From Atherinomorus stipes (Eukaryota; Chordata; Actinopteri; Atheriniformes; Atherinidae), in NCBI GenBank assembly GCA_023101725.1, contig JALJCO010003490.1, forward strand, positions 20,645 through 84,644: a DNA stretch of 64,000 nucleotides, written 5' to 3'. Positions 13,253-24,289 of the stretch are shown here, piece by piece. The position numbers and the translations under genes are program-made. Every line of letters starts with the position of its first letter. Position 1 is the stretch's first letter. Below the pieces are notes generated by a model. The model was given only the letters and a program-made list of their open reading frames with translations, did not search any database and was not told the DNA's origin.

Positions 13253-13694
13253 TGCGATTAACATTTTTATTTTCAGATTTAAGAAAAAGCAAAACAATAC
13301 AACACTAAAAATCAACACAGATTACAAACAAAGTAACAGAAAAAAAAATACAATGAAAAGGGGGAAAACAAAACAAAACAAAACAAAAAAAAAAAAAAAA
13401 AAAAAAAAAAACCAAAAAAAACCAAAAACAAAACAAGGGATATATATATACACACACATATACACACACATATATACACATACACGTGCACATATACCTA
13501 TGTATATTATACACATACACATATACATACATATACACATATACATGCACACAACTGTACATACTCATACCTACATACTCTTCTAAACATATGCATACAC
13601 ATGTTCATACCCATACACATACAACATCGTTATAATTCAATGGTACACTTACTAGAAAGAAGAGAAAAAAAAAAAAAGGGGGTTGCCCAGTAGA
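13253..13694 (-). other. L1 3' UTR with microsatellite and homopolymers
   Basis: This follows the ORF2 stop. On the plus strand it holds an A-rich block with a long A-run near 13,386-13,410 and a (TA/CA)n tract at about 13,440-13,600, both presumably part of the element's 3' UTR. The several overlapping frames here are products of the repeat and are not genes. Confidence 0.75.
13266..13271 (-). terminator. L1 polyadenylation signal AATAAA
   Basis: TTTATT on the plus strand reads AATAAA on the minus strand, 13 bases before the 3' boundary set by the target duplication. A second AATAAA (13,248-13,253) is created where the element joins the duplicated target. Confidence 0.6.
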
Positions 13695-14204
13695 TCAGAA
13701 TAACACTTCGGGATTCTTAACAAAGACTTCCCATCTGTTCCATTTTTGCATGAAAGTATCTACTTTATTTAGCAATCTAAAAGATAACTTTTCCAGAGAT
13801 GCCACCTGTCCTAACATACTTAACCAGTGATTCAGAGGTGGAGCATTGGGAGTCTTCCATTCATACATAATTAATTTGCGACCCAACATCAAAGCTGTCT
13901 GAATCCACTCTGCGTTTAGAGGATCAATGTCTTTGAGAAGAGAGGGGTCGCCCAAGACAAACAGTCTGGGACAGAATGGAATTTTATATCTCTGAATCTT
14001 CTCAATTTGAGAGCTTATTCCCACCCAATAATCTTGTATATGACAACAATCCCACAACATATGTCTGAAAGTGCCCTCTTCTCGTTTACATTTCCAACAT
14101 TTAGCATTATCCCTTAATTTTGCTTTATGTAATTTAACTGGTGTCCAGTAGATTCTATTTAAGACCTTAAACTGGACAAGTCTCGTTCTAAGGTCTCTGG
14201 ACAT
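13695..14204 (-). pseudogene. L1 ORF2, C-terminal segment with Cys/His motif
   Basis: This 169-codon frame is the tail of ORF2p. It carries Cys36-x2-Cys39-x8-His48-x4-Cys53 (CWKCKREEGTFRHMLWDC), the zinc-knuckle-like C-terminal motif of L1 ORF2 proteins that is needed for efficient retrotransposition. It overlaps the end of the reverse-transcriptase frame and lies in a different frame from it, the same frame as the endonuclease segment. The join is at an A8 run (plus-strand T-run 14,206-14,213); one extra base there accounts for the break. The apparent Met start is simply the first ATG after the shift. Confidence 0.85.
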
Positions 14205-16536
14205 CTTTTTTTTGGTTTTTTAGTATGGAATTCCACTCCTCATCTGTAAACGAGGTGCTTAAGTCTGTCTCCCATACTGCTTTAAGGGCTCGAGCTGAGT
14301 TGTCTGAACTACTGAGAAGCAATGAGTAATATTGTGATGCTTCATGGCCTGAGCCACATATCTTGATTATCTGTGTGGGAATATCTGCACTAAATGGTGG
14401 AGTGGAAGAAGACCCAAATGTATTCACAAGTAAATGTCTCAGTTGTAGATAACGCCAGAATTGATGTTGGGGAATTACATACATCTCTGATAACTCTTTG
14501 AAGGATCTTATATTATCTCCTTTATAAAAATCGCCTAAGACCTTTATTCCTCTATCAGACCAAAGTTTCCACATAACGGGTGAATGACCTATACATAATT
14601 TTTGGTTTAGCCAGATAGAGGCTGAAAGATGACGATGAGAGTCAAATTTGCATATCTCAGCAACTCTCCTCCACAGCCACTGCATATGGGATAAAATTGG
14701 ATGGGTTTGCTCATCCAGAGTAAGCTTAGCTGTGACAAAGTAGGTAGGATGAAGGGGTTTACAGAAGAGGCTCTCGATGGTGTACCAGGGAGGAGCTCGC
14801 TCTGGGGGTAAGAACCAGTGGGTCAGGTGTCGGAGACCAAAGGCTAGATGATATAGGAGAAGATTTGGAATGCCTAGCCCTCCTTTATCTATCGGTCTCT
14901 GCAACTTTCTTAAATTCAGTCTAGGGCGTTTGCCATTCCAAAGAAACACATTACATAGCCTGTCAAATTTTTTGAAATACTTAGGTGGTATGCTAACTGG
15001 GAGCGATTGCAGAAGATAATTAAATTTCGGTGCACAATTCATTTTAAGAACATTTGCCTTCCCCCATAGAGAAAGATGTAGCGGTGTCCATCTTTCAATA
15101 TTAATCTTAAATTTCTCTAATAGCGGCTCAAAATTAACACGTATAAGATCTGAAAGATCTTGAGGGAAAGTGATACCAAGGTACTTGATCCCAGTGGAGG
15201 GCCAGACAAAATTACCAGGCTTAAATAGATTTTTTGGGCAGTAAGGAGTAAGGGGAAGAGCCTCTGACTTTTCCCAGTTCACTCTATATCCTGATAGTTT
15301 AGAAAATTCATTTATCGTTGCCAACAGTGATGGGAGAGACCTTTCGGGTTCTGTTACCAATACTAATGTATCGTCTGCGTACATCATTAATTTGTGTGTG
15401 CAGTCTCCTACTTTAATGCCAGGAAAGTTCGAGTCTTTGCGTATAGCGGCCGCTAGAGGTTCCAATGCTAATGCAAAGATCAAGGGGCTTAACGGGCACC
15501 CTTGTCTTGTACCTCTGCCAAGCTCAAATTGCTGAGAGAGCAGGCCATTGGTACAAACTGCAGCTCTAGGGAAAGTATATAAAAGTTTAACCCAACCTAA
15601 AAATTTTGAACCGAAGCCAAAGGCCTCCAGGGTGGAGAACAAAAACTGCCACTCCACCCTGTCAAAAGCTTTTTCCGCGTCTAAAGATAGAGCGGCTGCA
15701 GGAAGATCTTTGCATTGTACCGCCCACATTATATTAATTAGACGTCTAAAGTTATCGGCCGAGCTTCGAGAGTGTATGAAACCAACTTGATCTGGATGGA
15801 TCAGCATGGTTATCACTTTCTGGAGTCGAGCTGCCAGGATTTTGGCAAGGATTTTGCTCTCACACCCAATCAGGCTGATGGGCCTATAGCTTTTACAGTC
15901 GAGGGGATCCTTATCCATTTTAAGAATTAGAGAAATCACAGCATCAAGTAATGAAGGAGGCAGATTGTCCCTTTCTATAGCTTCATGGTACATACTAAAA
16001 AGTAAAGGGGTGAGCTCTTTTTCATAAGTCTTATAGAACTCAGACGTAAAGCCGTCTGGACCAGGAGCTTTGCCAGAAGGAAGATCTTGAATAGCTTGAG
16101 TTATCTCATCTGTAGTAATTGGCTGATCAAGTAGTATCTTCTGCTCTGCTGACAACGTGGGAAGGCCAAGAGGAGTTAAAAAGGAAAGTATTTCTTGTTT
16201 ACTTGCATGAGATTCAGATGAATAAAGAGTAGAATAAAAAGTTTTAAACATTTCATTTATCTTAACTGGGTCAGTTACTAATTCACCTCCTTGTGACCTT
16301 AAAGCTGGAATAGAGCTTAAGGCTTCTTTTTGTTTAATATATCTCGCCAGCATACGTCCAGCCTTATCGCCCTCTTCAAAGAATTTTTGTTTAGCTCTAA
16401 ACAGTGCAAATTCAGCTTTGCGAGTCAGAATGGTATTTAATTCATACTTAAGTTTAGTTAAGTTACATAAGTTGGTGGGTGATGCATCTAATTTCAGAGC
16501 TCTCTCGGCTAAGTTAATTTTTTTCCTCCAGTTCAT
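14188..16536 (-). pseudogene. L1 ORF2, reverse-transcriptase segment
   Basis: The 782-codon open frame covers the reverse transcriptase of ORF2p, which copies L1 RNA at nicked target DNA. Visible motifs in order are LPSGKAPGPDGF (about 152-163), YRPISL (217-222), SLDAEKAFDRVEW (284-296), GRGTRQGCPLSP (340-351), the catalytic MMYADDT with Asp388/Asp389, and YLGITF downstream. The domain is uninterrupted and keeps all catalytic residues. The start Met is not the true protein start: the frame continues upstream towards the endonuclease and is separated from it by a frameshift at an A9 run (plus-strand T-run 16,557-16,565) where one base appears to be missing. Confidence 0.95.
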
Positions 16537-16550
16537 ATTGGTTAATAAGA

Positions 16551-17486
16551 CTATTCTTTTTTTTTAAAAGAGGCGTGCTGTATAATATAGCCTCTAATCA
16601 CTGCCTTTAACGCTTCCCATATTGTGCCAGCAGAAGATACGGACGACAGATTAACATCCTTATAAAAATTAATTTGAGTTCTTAGTGATTCTCTGAAATC
16701 CGAATCCAGTAAAAGACTGGAGTTAAGTCTCCACCTAAAGGAGCGGGTTGTTCTTTTAAAGGGAAGCAGACTGAGAAATACAGGGGCGTGGTCAGAGATC
16801 AATATATTGCCAATAGTTGAGGATGCAACAGAAGGAGTAACAGAATTTGAGATGAGGAAAAAATCTAATCTAGACCATGAGCCATGCGGAGGTGAATAGT
16901 AGGTATAGTCTTTAACAGAGGGATTCAACAATCTCCACACGTCCACAAGTCCAGATTCCTCACATACGCCCTGTAGGGCTTTAGCTGATCTACTTGCCTG
17001 ATGGGTGGCTGGTTTTCGATCTAAAATATGATCTAAAGCTAGATTATAGTCTCCTCCCAGAACAGCAGGGTAGTTTCCGAGCTCATTTAATTTAACTTCA
17101 AGTTCCCCTACAAAAGAGGGGTCGTCTAGATTTGGTGCATAAACATTCCCTAATATCATAGTTTGACCTTGTATTTCAGCTAGTAAAAAAATGAAACGTC
17201 CTGCTGCATCTCTAACTTCTTGGAGACATTTAAATTGTAATTGTTTGTTAATTAAAATTGCGACCCCTCTGCTTCTACTACTTCCACATGCAGCAAATAC
17301 ATGACTCACCCAACCCTGACGAAGCTTTTCAGTTTCCTCCGGCATTAAATGAGTTTCTTGTAATAAGACTACATCACATTTTTTAGATTTAATAAATAAC
17401 ATAACCTTCTTCTTTTTTATTGGATGTTTCATGCCCCTTACATTCCATGTCATGAAGTTTATCCCTTTCTTACTGCCTACCTGCAT
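16551..17486 (-). pseudogene. L1 ORF2, APE-type endonuclease segment (N-terminus)
   Basis: This 311-codon frame is the apurinic-endonuclease-like domain that nicks target DNA to start L1 insertion. Family motifs are all present: MTWNVRG with Asn15, QETH with Glu44, NVYAPN (114-119), GGDYNL with Asp146/Asn148, SRLDFFLIS (205-213) and terminal SDHAPV with His233. The start chosen is the first Met of the frame, ten residues before the MTWNVRG strand, normal for ORF2p. The frame stops five codons after a short lysine run encoded by the A9 homopolymer, where the frameshift to the reverse transcriptase occurs; the domain itself is complete. Confidence 0.92.
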
Positions 17487-18150
17487 ACTGTTGTCTCAGA
17501 TTAAATATAGGTCTGATTAAAAAGTACCATAACCTATATTCCAGTTCACCTTGTTGTAGTTGTACCATCTTAATAAAAATATATATGAAAACACTCAAAA
17601 AAGAAACACAATGAAAAGAAGAGAAAAAAAACGTAGAAGCTAAAGAAAACCTAAAAACTAAGTAACAAAACAACTCTTCTCCCATAAGCGCTGTGGGGGC
17701 GCTATCGCCAAGGAGGAAAAATAAACAAGAAAAAACACAAGTAAAAGAAACACTTCGGTCCGTGGTTGCCAGCAGCTAACGGCTTACAGAACGGATGTGT
17801 TGCAGTAAATATCATAGGCTACTTGTCAAAATGAGATAGGAATAATTAAACACATCTCTCTCCTAAATTGAGACAGGACAGGAAAAAAAAAAAAAAAAAA
17901 GGCTAACGAAATTACTCTCATAGGGATAATGCACAATCAAGATCAGATCAATTTCTTTATTTATGACGTAGTATTCTAACATAAAAAAAAATAGTACTCC
18001 CCAAGCCAAATAATCATATCAAGTTAAGATGCTAACCTGTGGTTGTTCTTTACTGTCTCAGAAAGTTCCATAATGGAAAAAAAACTCAGATTACACTGAG
18101 TCCAGTAAAACCGTATTCAATCTCACCGGCGCTGAATGGACTTGGCCGGG
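17487..18150 (-). other. L1 inter-ORF spacer
   Basis: 664 bases between ORF1 stop and ORF2 start, unusually long for an L1-type element. It contains an A-run at about 17,882-17,900 (plus strand) and a meaningless 71-codon frame. I see no third ORF and no clear internal ribosome entry signal. Confidence 0.6.
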
Positions 18151-18996
18151 TTAGAGGTCGCTGGTTACTGGAAGAGAGTGGATGAAACCGATGGCTTTCT
18201 TCGGATCATCGAACTCACGTTTTCCTTCGGGTAACTTGAGCACCAGGGTGGCAGGGAACATAAGGGAAAATTTGATGCGGCGTTTGTGGAGCATCTGCTT
18301 GCATTGGTTGAACTTGACACGCTTCTCCGCTACGGCTCTCGAGTAATCTGGGAAGATCATGATGTGATGACCGTTCCACAGAACTTTCCCCATCTTCCGG
18401 GCCGCCTCTGAGATCCGCTCTCTGTCCTGAAATTTCAGAAACCGGGCGATGATGGCTCGCGGTGGAGGATCCCTCTCTGCTCGGCGTCTCGTGATGGATC
18501 TGTGCGCCTGGTCAATTTCAATCCCATTAGGAAAGTCAAGCTTCAGAAGCTGTGGAATATTGTCGCAAAGAAACGAGAGCATGTCTCGCCCCTCACAACC
18601 CTCGGGAAATCCCACAAACCGTAGATTGTTACGTCTGCTTCTGTTTTCTAAGTCATCTATCTTGCGCTGGAGTTGCTCCACTTCCCTCCTAGTTGCCGGG
18701 GGGTCTTTTTCCATGGCTTTATTGGCGTCTTCGAGGAAGTCCAGGCGGGATTCCACATTACTAATGCGCACGGTGATTTCCGCCAAATTCTTTTCCATGG
18801 CAGCTGTTGTTCTCAGGATACTGCTCAGTTTTCCCTCCTGTTTCTCAGAAGTTTCTTTTAGCAAGGCGTATATGCGGGCTATATCTCCCGCTATTGTCTG
18901 GTTGTCCACTTCTGGTTTGGTGGCATCGGCGTGGCCCATTGATTGTTTGTCCTCATTGCTCTTGCTTCTTGTGTTAGTCGCGCCTGATTTGGACAT
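18151..18996 (-). CDS. L1 ORF1 protein (nucleic-acid chaperone, coiled coil/RRM/CTD)
   Basis: An intact 281-codon ORF. L1 ORF1p is a trimeric RNA-binding protein that coats L1 RNA in the cytoplasm and acts as a chaperone during reverse transcription. The N-terminus is polar and Ser/Lys-rich. A heptad-like coiled coil runs from about 50 to 118 (including ISNVESRLDFLEDANK and VEQLQRKIDDLENRSR). An RRM-like strand RRNNLRFVGFPEG begins at 121. The C-terminal domain with PPRAIIARFLKFQDRERI and HHIMIFPDYSRA spans about 178-260. The length is typical for fish L1 ORF1 (human is 338). No frameshift or stop. A 209-codon frame on the opposite strand (18,449-19,078) is its antisense shadow. Confidence 0.92.
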   Translation of the reverse strand: MSKSGATNTRSKSNEDKQSMGHADATKPEVDNQTIAGDIARIYALLKETSEKQEGKLSSILRTTAAMEKNLAEITVRISNVESRLDFLEDANKAMEKDPPATRREVEQLQRKIDDLENRSRRNNLRFVGFPEGCEGRDMLSFLCDNIPQLLKLDFPNGIEIDQAHRSITRRRAERDPPPRAIIARFLKFQDRERISEAARKMGKVLWNGHHIMIFPDYSRAVAEKRVKFNQCKQMLHKRRIKFSLMFPATLVLKLPEGKREFDDPKKAIGFIHSLPVTSDL

Positions 18997-19152
18997 ATTT
19001 GCCAGTCCAAGTGGGGAAAGTTGTGGGGAACGTTGTTCGGGAGAGATTGATTTGTCGGTGCTATCTCAATCTATTTAAACAAAAGCTGCACAAACATCCG
19101 GAGCTCTGCTTCAAACCGCCATGTTGCTGCTTGCACACACGTGACACCTGTC
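18997..19152 (-). promoter_or_regulatory. L1 5' UTR / internal promoter region
   Basis: 156 bases from the element's 5' end to ORF1. It is more GC-rich than its surroundings, as expected for the internal promoter of an L1-type element. It is short compared with mammalian L1 5' UTRs. The 5' end is fixed by the target duplication beginning at 19,153. Confidence 0.6.
19116..19126 (-). promoter_or_regulatory. YY1-like site near the L1 5' end
   Basis: Plus-strand CCGCCATGTTG (minus-strand CAACATGGCGG) fits the YY1 consensus CCGCCATnTT. It lies about 27 bases inside the element start. Human L1 has a functional YY1 site in the first 25 bases that directs accurate initiation; a role here is inferred by analogy. 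Confidence 0.55.
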
Positions 19153-19167
19153 ACCTGTTGTGTTTAT
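19153..19167. repeat. Target-site duplication at the 5' end of the L1 element
   Basis: ACCTGTTGTGTTTAT, identical to 13,238-13,252. Confidence 0.9.
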
Positions 19168-21310
19168 GAAATGACCAACATTATGTTCCATCTCCTTACC
19201 ATTGCTCAGCCTTTTCTTTCTGCTGCTTTCAAAGAAAAACACCTGAAACTAACTAACCAAATAATGTTTTATAATAAGTATAATTTGGTTATATAATTAT
19301 GCTTTATAACAAAGAAAAATATTAACCTTCTTTTCTGTGTTCCAGTCTTCCACCAAAAGTGAAACATACAAGATGATGATGTGGAATTTAATCAGATATA
19401 CAATAAAAATATAGTCAGGTTGGTAAATGATAAGAAGATTATGAGGTTGTTGTGATTAATGCGTTCAGGCCATTTGGGTTTTGGGGCCTCGTTTTGAACA
19501 AAAAGCATTATAATGAAAGTTAAATGTCCAGATTTCACTCATCTTTGTTTTCATTTGCAGGAAAATAACATCATTAGGGATTGTTGGAAATGTGTTACAA
19601 GAAATATGTTGTTAAAAAAACTGATGTTGGAATTTTTCTCCAGTAAATGTTCACTTAGTCATGCGATGTATCTGCTGGCTGACTGTTTTCTTATTTTTCT
19701 CTGGATCTTATAACATGCAGGTGAATTAGCTTAAGAGTGGATGGTACTACCCTCAGCGCTTGTTTTCTCCTTGTAAATGCACTGAATTAAGCATTTAAGA
19801 AATTACAGTCATTATAATAAAACAATCCTTTCTCAAGATAATTTAGTTTATGATACGTCATTAAATCTGACTAAAATGCACCACCACAGGGCAATTATTT
19901 ATCACTTATTATGGCCTTAAAAATGGAATAGTCTCCTCTTTTCCATTTGACCAATTTCAATCATCTGTAATGTGAGCGATTATTTGGTATTAACTTTACA
20001 GTTTTTGAGGTCCATTGCATTCAGTTTGGCAGATAGCATAATGCCTTAGCTGGGAAAGGGCTAAAATAAACACACAAAGTTTGTTTGTTTGGCATATTTT
20101 TTTGTCTCAAACGATTAGTGGTAATAACTTCTGTTCAGTTTTACAGCATTGCTTACAGTGAACAAAATATCCATTATGTAATCACATAAAAGCATTTCTG
20201 AACAAAACAACAACAGCAAAAACAACAGCAAAAAGCCCCAGATGGGGGCTAAAAAAAAAAAAAAAAAAAATTCTAATCTCTGTGCGGTCTTCAGAGTTAG
20301 ACCACATGTTTCCATCAACATCACATCTAATATTATCCAAGGCGATGCCCCTGGGATAAAACTGTATGGCCCTATTGACATATCAAGTGAGAATAGAAAC
20401 AATCCATGTAAAATGTAATACTTTGTTTCCAAGAACAAGGAAAGTCCTCCTTTCACAGTAACTCCTGCCACTGAGTCTAAGCTGGACTGGAATCAGCTGT
20501 GGTTGGCCTAATTTACCAAACATAAATCAGTTGTGTGTCAACTATTCTTGTTTGTGTATTATCAGCTAAGATAGATTGTTTTTGAACTGGCATAATTGCA
20601 GAAGCAGAGGTTTTTATGCTGCATCTTAGATTTGGAATATTGTTTTTGCTTGTGTGGGACATTGTGTGTTAACATTTGGAAATAACACAAAAACAATCCA
20701 CAGTTTAGTTGGGAGGTATAACTTGTCTGTTAAGGGGATGTAAGCTTTGTGGAAATGTGTTCACTGACTGCATATTGTGTGAAAACAACATGGAATGTGT
20801 GAATGGTATGACCACAAAGGACAGATGCTGTGCTAATTGTGTTTAGAGTTTTGAAAATGTGACAACTGATTGGACAGTTGCTTGTTAGCAACTGAAAAAA
20901 AAAAAAAACTGTAAAAGTTACTTTTCTTATGTTCAAAGTTAGTGAACAGCAGTATAAAAGAAACAAAAACAAAGAAAAACACAAAACCAGTTCAGATTCA
21001 CAACTTATTTGTGAGGGTTAAATTCCACTGGCATTGTGAATGTAGTTGCCACCTGGAGAAAACCGGCGTCTTTGCCTCTCCACCATTGTGATATTGTTTT
21101 GCACTTCCAGGCCTCTGTCATTTTCACAGTGTGACAGAGTTTAACCATACTGATATATGTAGTTACTGAAAACTGGGAAAAGTATCAGGTTTCTGACTGA
21201 AACATGTCACAGAGATAGAACCAAACAGCATGCCTGAAATGCTGCTCTAATAAAAGACAGTTGGCTGATCACTGTAAACACCTCTGGAAAAAGCTGGGGG
21301 GGGGTTCCTG
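19168..21310. other. Non-coding stretch, no gene seen
   Basis: AT-rich DNA with A-runs at about 20,252-20,270 and 20,894-20,908. No recognisable repeat or exon. Small frames (for example 20,115-20,471) show no domain. Confidence 0.4.
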
Positions 21311-21748
21311 CACTGTAACAAATTTCTGTAAATTTACGGTGAATTTACAACAGTATCTTACTGTTTTTTAAAATAATTGTAAAATACTGTTAAATATTCA
21401 TCCCTGCATGTAAATTAACAGTTTATATAAACAAACTGTATTTAAATATATAAATTAACAGTTAATGCTAACAAACTGTAATTTAACAGTATAATACAGT
21501 ATTTTCTGTCACGCGGTGGAATTGGACCCACATTCCTTCACAAGTCTTGTCACTATCCATCAGCATCTCACTGATAATTGTAGGCTTATGTTTCTGTTTT
21601 GATGATTTTACTTCTTGTTGATCATACTTTTAACATTACTCAAGTCATTTTTGAGTGATGAGATGTGATGGGATATTCCTGGACCTGACTTTGAACATCA
21701 CAGCTTCTTCATCATTCAGAGCAGTACATGTGGACTTCATCCAAAGAG

Positions 21749-21754
21749 GTAAAA
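21749..21754 (+). other. Candidate 5' splice site inside the CACTGTAA element
   Basis: CCAAAGAG|GTAAAA at 21,741-21,754 is a good donor-like sequence. It would end a first exon that starts somewhere upstream; no start or promoter is evident. Confidence 0.3.
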
Positions 21755-22580
21755 TGATTTTTATCTCCATAAACTTACAGTATGAAGATTATTAAACTGA
21801 CAATATATAAAAAATGAGCATTAGGTCTGTTTCAGCTGGTCAGGCTGCTAAACTTGGCAAAGCAAGCTCTGAACTCAGTTAGCTAATGTTAGCAAGCTGG
21901 CATTGCTTCTGACCTTTGTAAGGTGTAACTTATCACTTTCTCATCTAACTTCATTTAAAAGTCCTTTGAAATACAGGCAAGTTTATCACCAGTACATCAG
22001 GTTTGGAGTAGTTCTGGAGATCAGGTAATGTTTGGGCATCCTTAGACTCAATAGAAGCTAGCTAAAAAATAGACAGTAAAGGTAACTATTTCAATCTGCA
22101 TTTCATTTTCTGCAATGCCACCTGTGATGATAAACAGTAATTTCTGACCTCACTTGACCTGATGATTTAAACAGTGTTGCCTCTGTGATATAGTGCTTGC
22201 AGGACAAACAAACAAAAAAACAAACAGTAGGCCAGACTGCTTCACCTTCACACAGAAAATTGAAGTCTGTTGCATTTGCTCTATCTGCTTTGTTTTGCAG
22301 ACCAAATGCTGAGTGAGATCGAACTGTTCTACGTTTATATATCTATGGGTAAAGTTAAAATGCACTACCTGTGCGCAGTCTCTAAAAAATTCCCAGGAAA
22401 ATTGTCACTAAAACCATGTTATGAATAGGCTTCTTGGCCGAAATGCAAGGGCTTTCACTTATGTTTTACTCCATTCAGCAAAAGAAATCACTTAAACTGG
22501 CATTTATTTAAATGAACATGTGTTAGTTAATCACCAATAACAGTGTGAAGACTAACTTGTGATTATTTGTGCAATTATAG

Positions 22581-22672
22581 AGCTGTCTGTACAACCAAAA
22601 ATGGGAAGGAATGGGCGGATCATCAAAAGGGAGAGAGGACCTGGACGTGCCATTATTTCATCAGATGTAAAG
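22581..22672 (+). other. Candidate internal exon, 92 bases
   Basis: Preceded by TTATAG and followed by AAG|GTGAGA, a near-consensus donor. From the ATG at 22,601 it reads 24 codons (MGRNGRIIKRERGPGR...), a basic peptide with no domain I recognise. If joined in phase to the acceptor at 23,157 it ends after six more codons. This could be a non-coding RNA exon. Confidence 0.3.
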
Positions 22673-23157
22673 GTGAGATGTGTTCTTCTCAGACGCAACA
22701 TTAAATTTATGTTAAACACATTTTGTTATACTCCATAGTAGTAATACCAGTCTTTCTCATTCAGTTTATAAATTAAAAACAAATAAGCTTTTAACTTCAT
22801 GTTAATTAGATAATCACATACTGTAGGCAAATGTGTTAATTTAAACTGTATTTTTCATAATAGCCCAGTATTTTTAACTTTCTAACAACATACCACCAGC
22901 CTACTGACTTAGCCCTCGTAAGAGGTAACCTCCCTCCCTAAACTATAACAACTAATCGCTCTTTTTTCTGTCTCTTGCTGTTCTCTCTTCTTAACTATTT
23001 TTATTTTACCTCTCCCTGAAACAGTTTATTGCTCTGGCCCTTTTCTTTCCCGTTATGTCTTTTATTTTTTTTGCATCCCTCCATTAGTCTGTTTCAGATT
23101 TTTATATTTTAGGTGACGTTGTGTTACTAAATTTTTGTACATCTGTTTGTTTCGCAG

Positions 23158-23545
23158 GCACTAGTCATCAGTGATTGAGGATACCACCAATGCTGCAGTC
23201 AAGTACTCCCACTGTACACTGTCTTCCACCTTTACTTCTTTTTCTCTGATTTCACTATTCACATTGTTCACATCTACATGTACAAAAGACTTGCTGACAA
23301 GCTAGACTGTTCTGTTACACTGCTCTTGATGCTATTTTAATTAAATGTTATACTGCTCTTAAAGCTATTTTAAAGGTGATAGCTACAACTTTTTCATCAA
23401 AACAATATTTTTGTAAAAAAGTAATACACCCACAGAACGTCTAGTGGGGTGAAGAATAAAAGTGTTAAGTTTATCCCCAATTTTTTTTATAGCATATGAA
23501 TTATTGTTTTATAAATTTGATGGGTCTCAAAAATAAATATTTACA
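23158..23545 (+). other. Candidate terminal exon with polyadenylation signals
   Basis: Follows a T-rich tract ending TTCGCAG (acceptor-like). In the phase set by the upstream candidate exon it gives a stop at 23,176-23,178. AATAAA occurs at 23,455-23,460 and again near 23,532, suitable as polyadenylation signals. Splicing is unproven. Confidence 0.3.
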
Positions 23546-24224
23546 TCTGATTACCATGTCAATGTCATGATTCTTCACTGTTAGCATTAGCTCTGGAGTT
23601 GCCAGCTCAATTGCTATGTGCAGAAGTAGCATCTTCGTTACCTTACTCTTGTCTTTACTTTTTTATTCAAGGTCAGAGTTCAGGAATGACTGGCAATAAC
23701 ATTAAATAAACATTAAATCTTATGATTATTTTGGAAAATGCTGTTAGTGGGAGAGCTCCATAAACTGTCAGTTCTTGATTCTTGATTCTTTTCTTCAGCT
23801 AGCACAAAGCAAAGCAAAAGCACAATAAGGTACACAATTTAAGAAAAATACAAGAAAAGTCATTACTTGCATATTAGGACTTGAGGATGTTACCTGCTGT
23901 CACGATAAAAGGAGGAATAAATGGAAAATGGTCCAGACTGACTTGCCGTTCAGTCCAGAATTTCAAAAGCCCTGTATGATGTTATAAGTTAATTTGTGGG
24001 GATTTATAGGAAATTAATGCAAATTAGCAGATGTATTAAGCATTGAGAATAAACTGCTGTGTACTGTAAAATATACCATAACACAATTATTCTACTGACA
24101 TGTACTGTACTCCAAAATACAGTAAATGTGCTGTAAAATTACCACACCACCCAATGTTATCCTACAGTAATATACTGTAATTCAAAATACAGTACTATAC
24201 TGTTAAAAAAATTTACAGTAGGTG

Positions 24225-24289
24225 CACTGTAAAATAACAGTAAATTACTGGCGTCCCTGCTGCCAGTAATTTACTGTTATTTTACAGTG
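24225..24289. repeat. Perfect 28-bp hairpin, 9-base loop
   Basis: Arm 24,225-24,252 is the exact reverse complement of 24,262-24,289; the loop is GTCCCTGCT. It lies in the right subterminal region of the CACTGTAA element and is probably a foldback MITE of the same vocabulary. Confidence 0.9.

Larger units (their letters stand above)
13253..19152 (-). mobile_element. Full-length L1-clade non-LTR retrotransposon (LINE), 5.9 kb
   Basis: Read on the minus strand, the element has a 156-base 5' UTR, ORF1 (18,996-18,151), a 664-base inter-ORF spacer, ORF2 (17,486-13,695, two frameshifts) and a 442-base 3' UTR. ORF1 has the coiled coil/RRM/CTD layout of L1 ORF1p. ORF2 has an APE endonuclease, a reverse transcriptase with YADD and a C-terminal Cys/His motif. 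The perfect 15-bp target duplication shows a complete insertion that is probably young. The spacer is long for L1 and contains no credible frame. I cannot place it more finely among teleost L1/Tx1-like lineages without alignment. Confidence 0.95.

Noticed and set aside
13245..13586. Frames of 76-113 codons on both strands
   Set aside because: They read through an A-run and a (TA/CA)n microsatellite in the L1 3' UTR; repetitive Lys/His/Thr or Tyr/Val content only.
18449..19078. 209-codon open frame on the plus strand
   Set aside because: It is the antisense of L1 ORF1 (18,151-18,996, minus), which has clear domain motifs.
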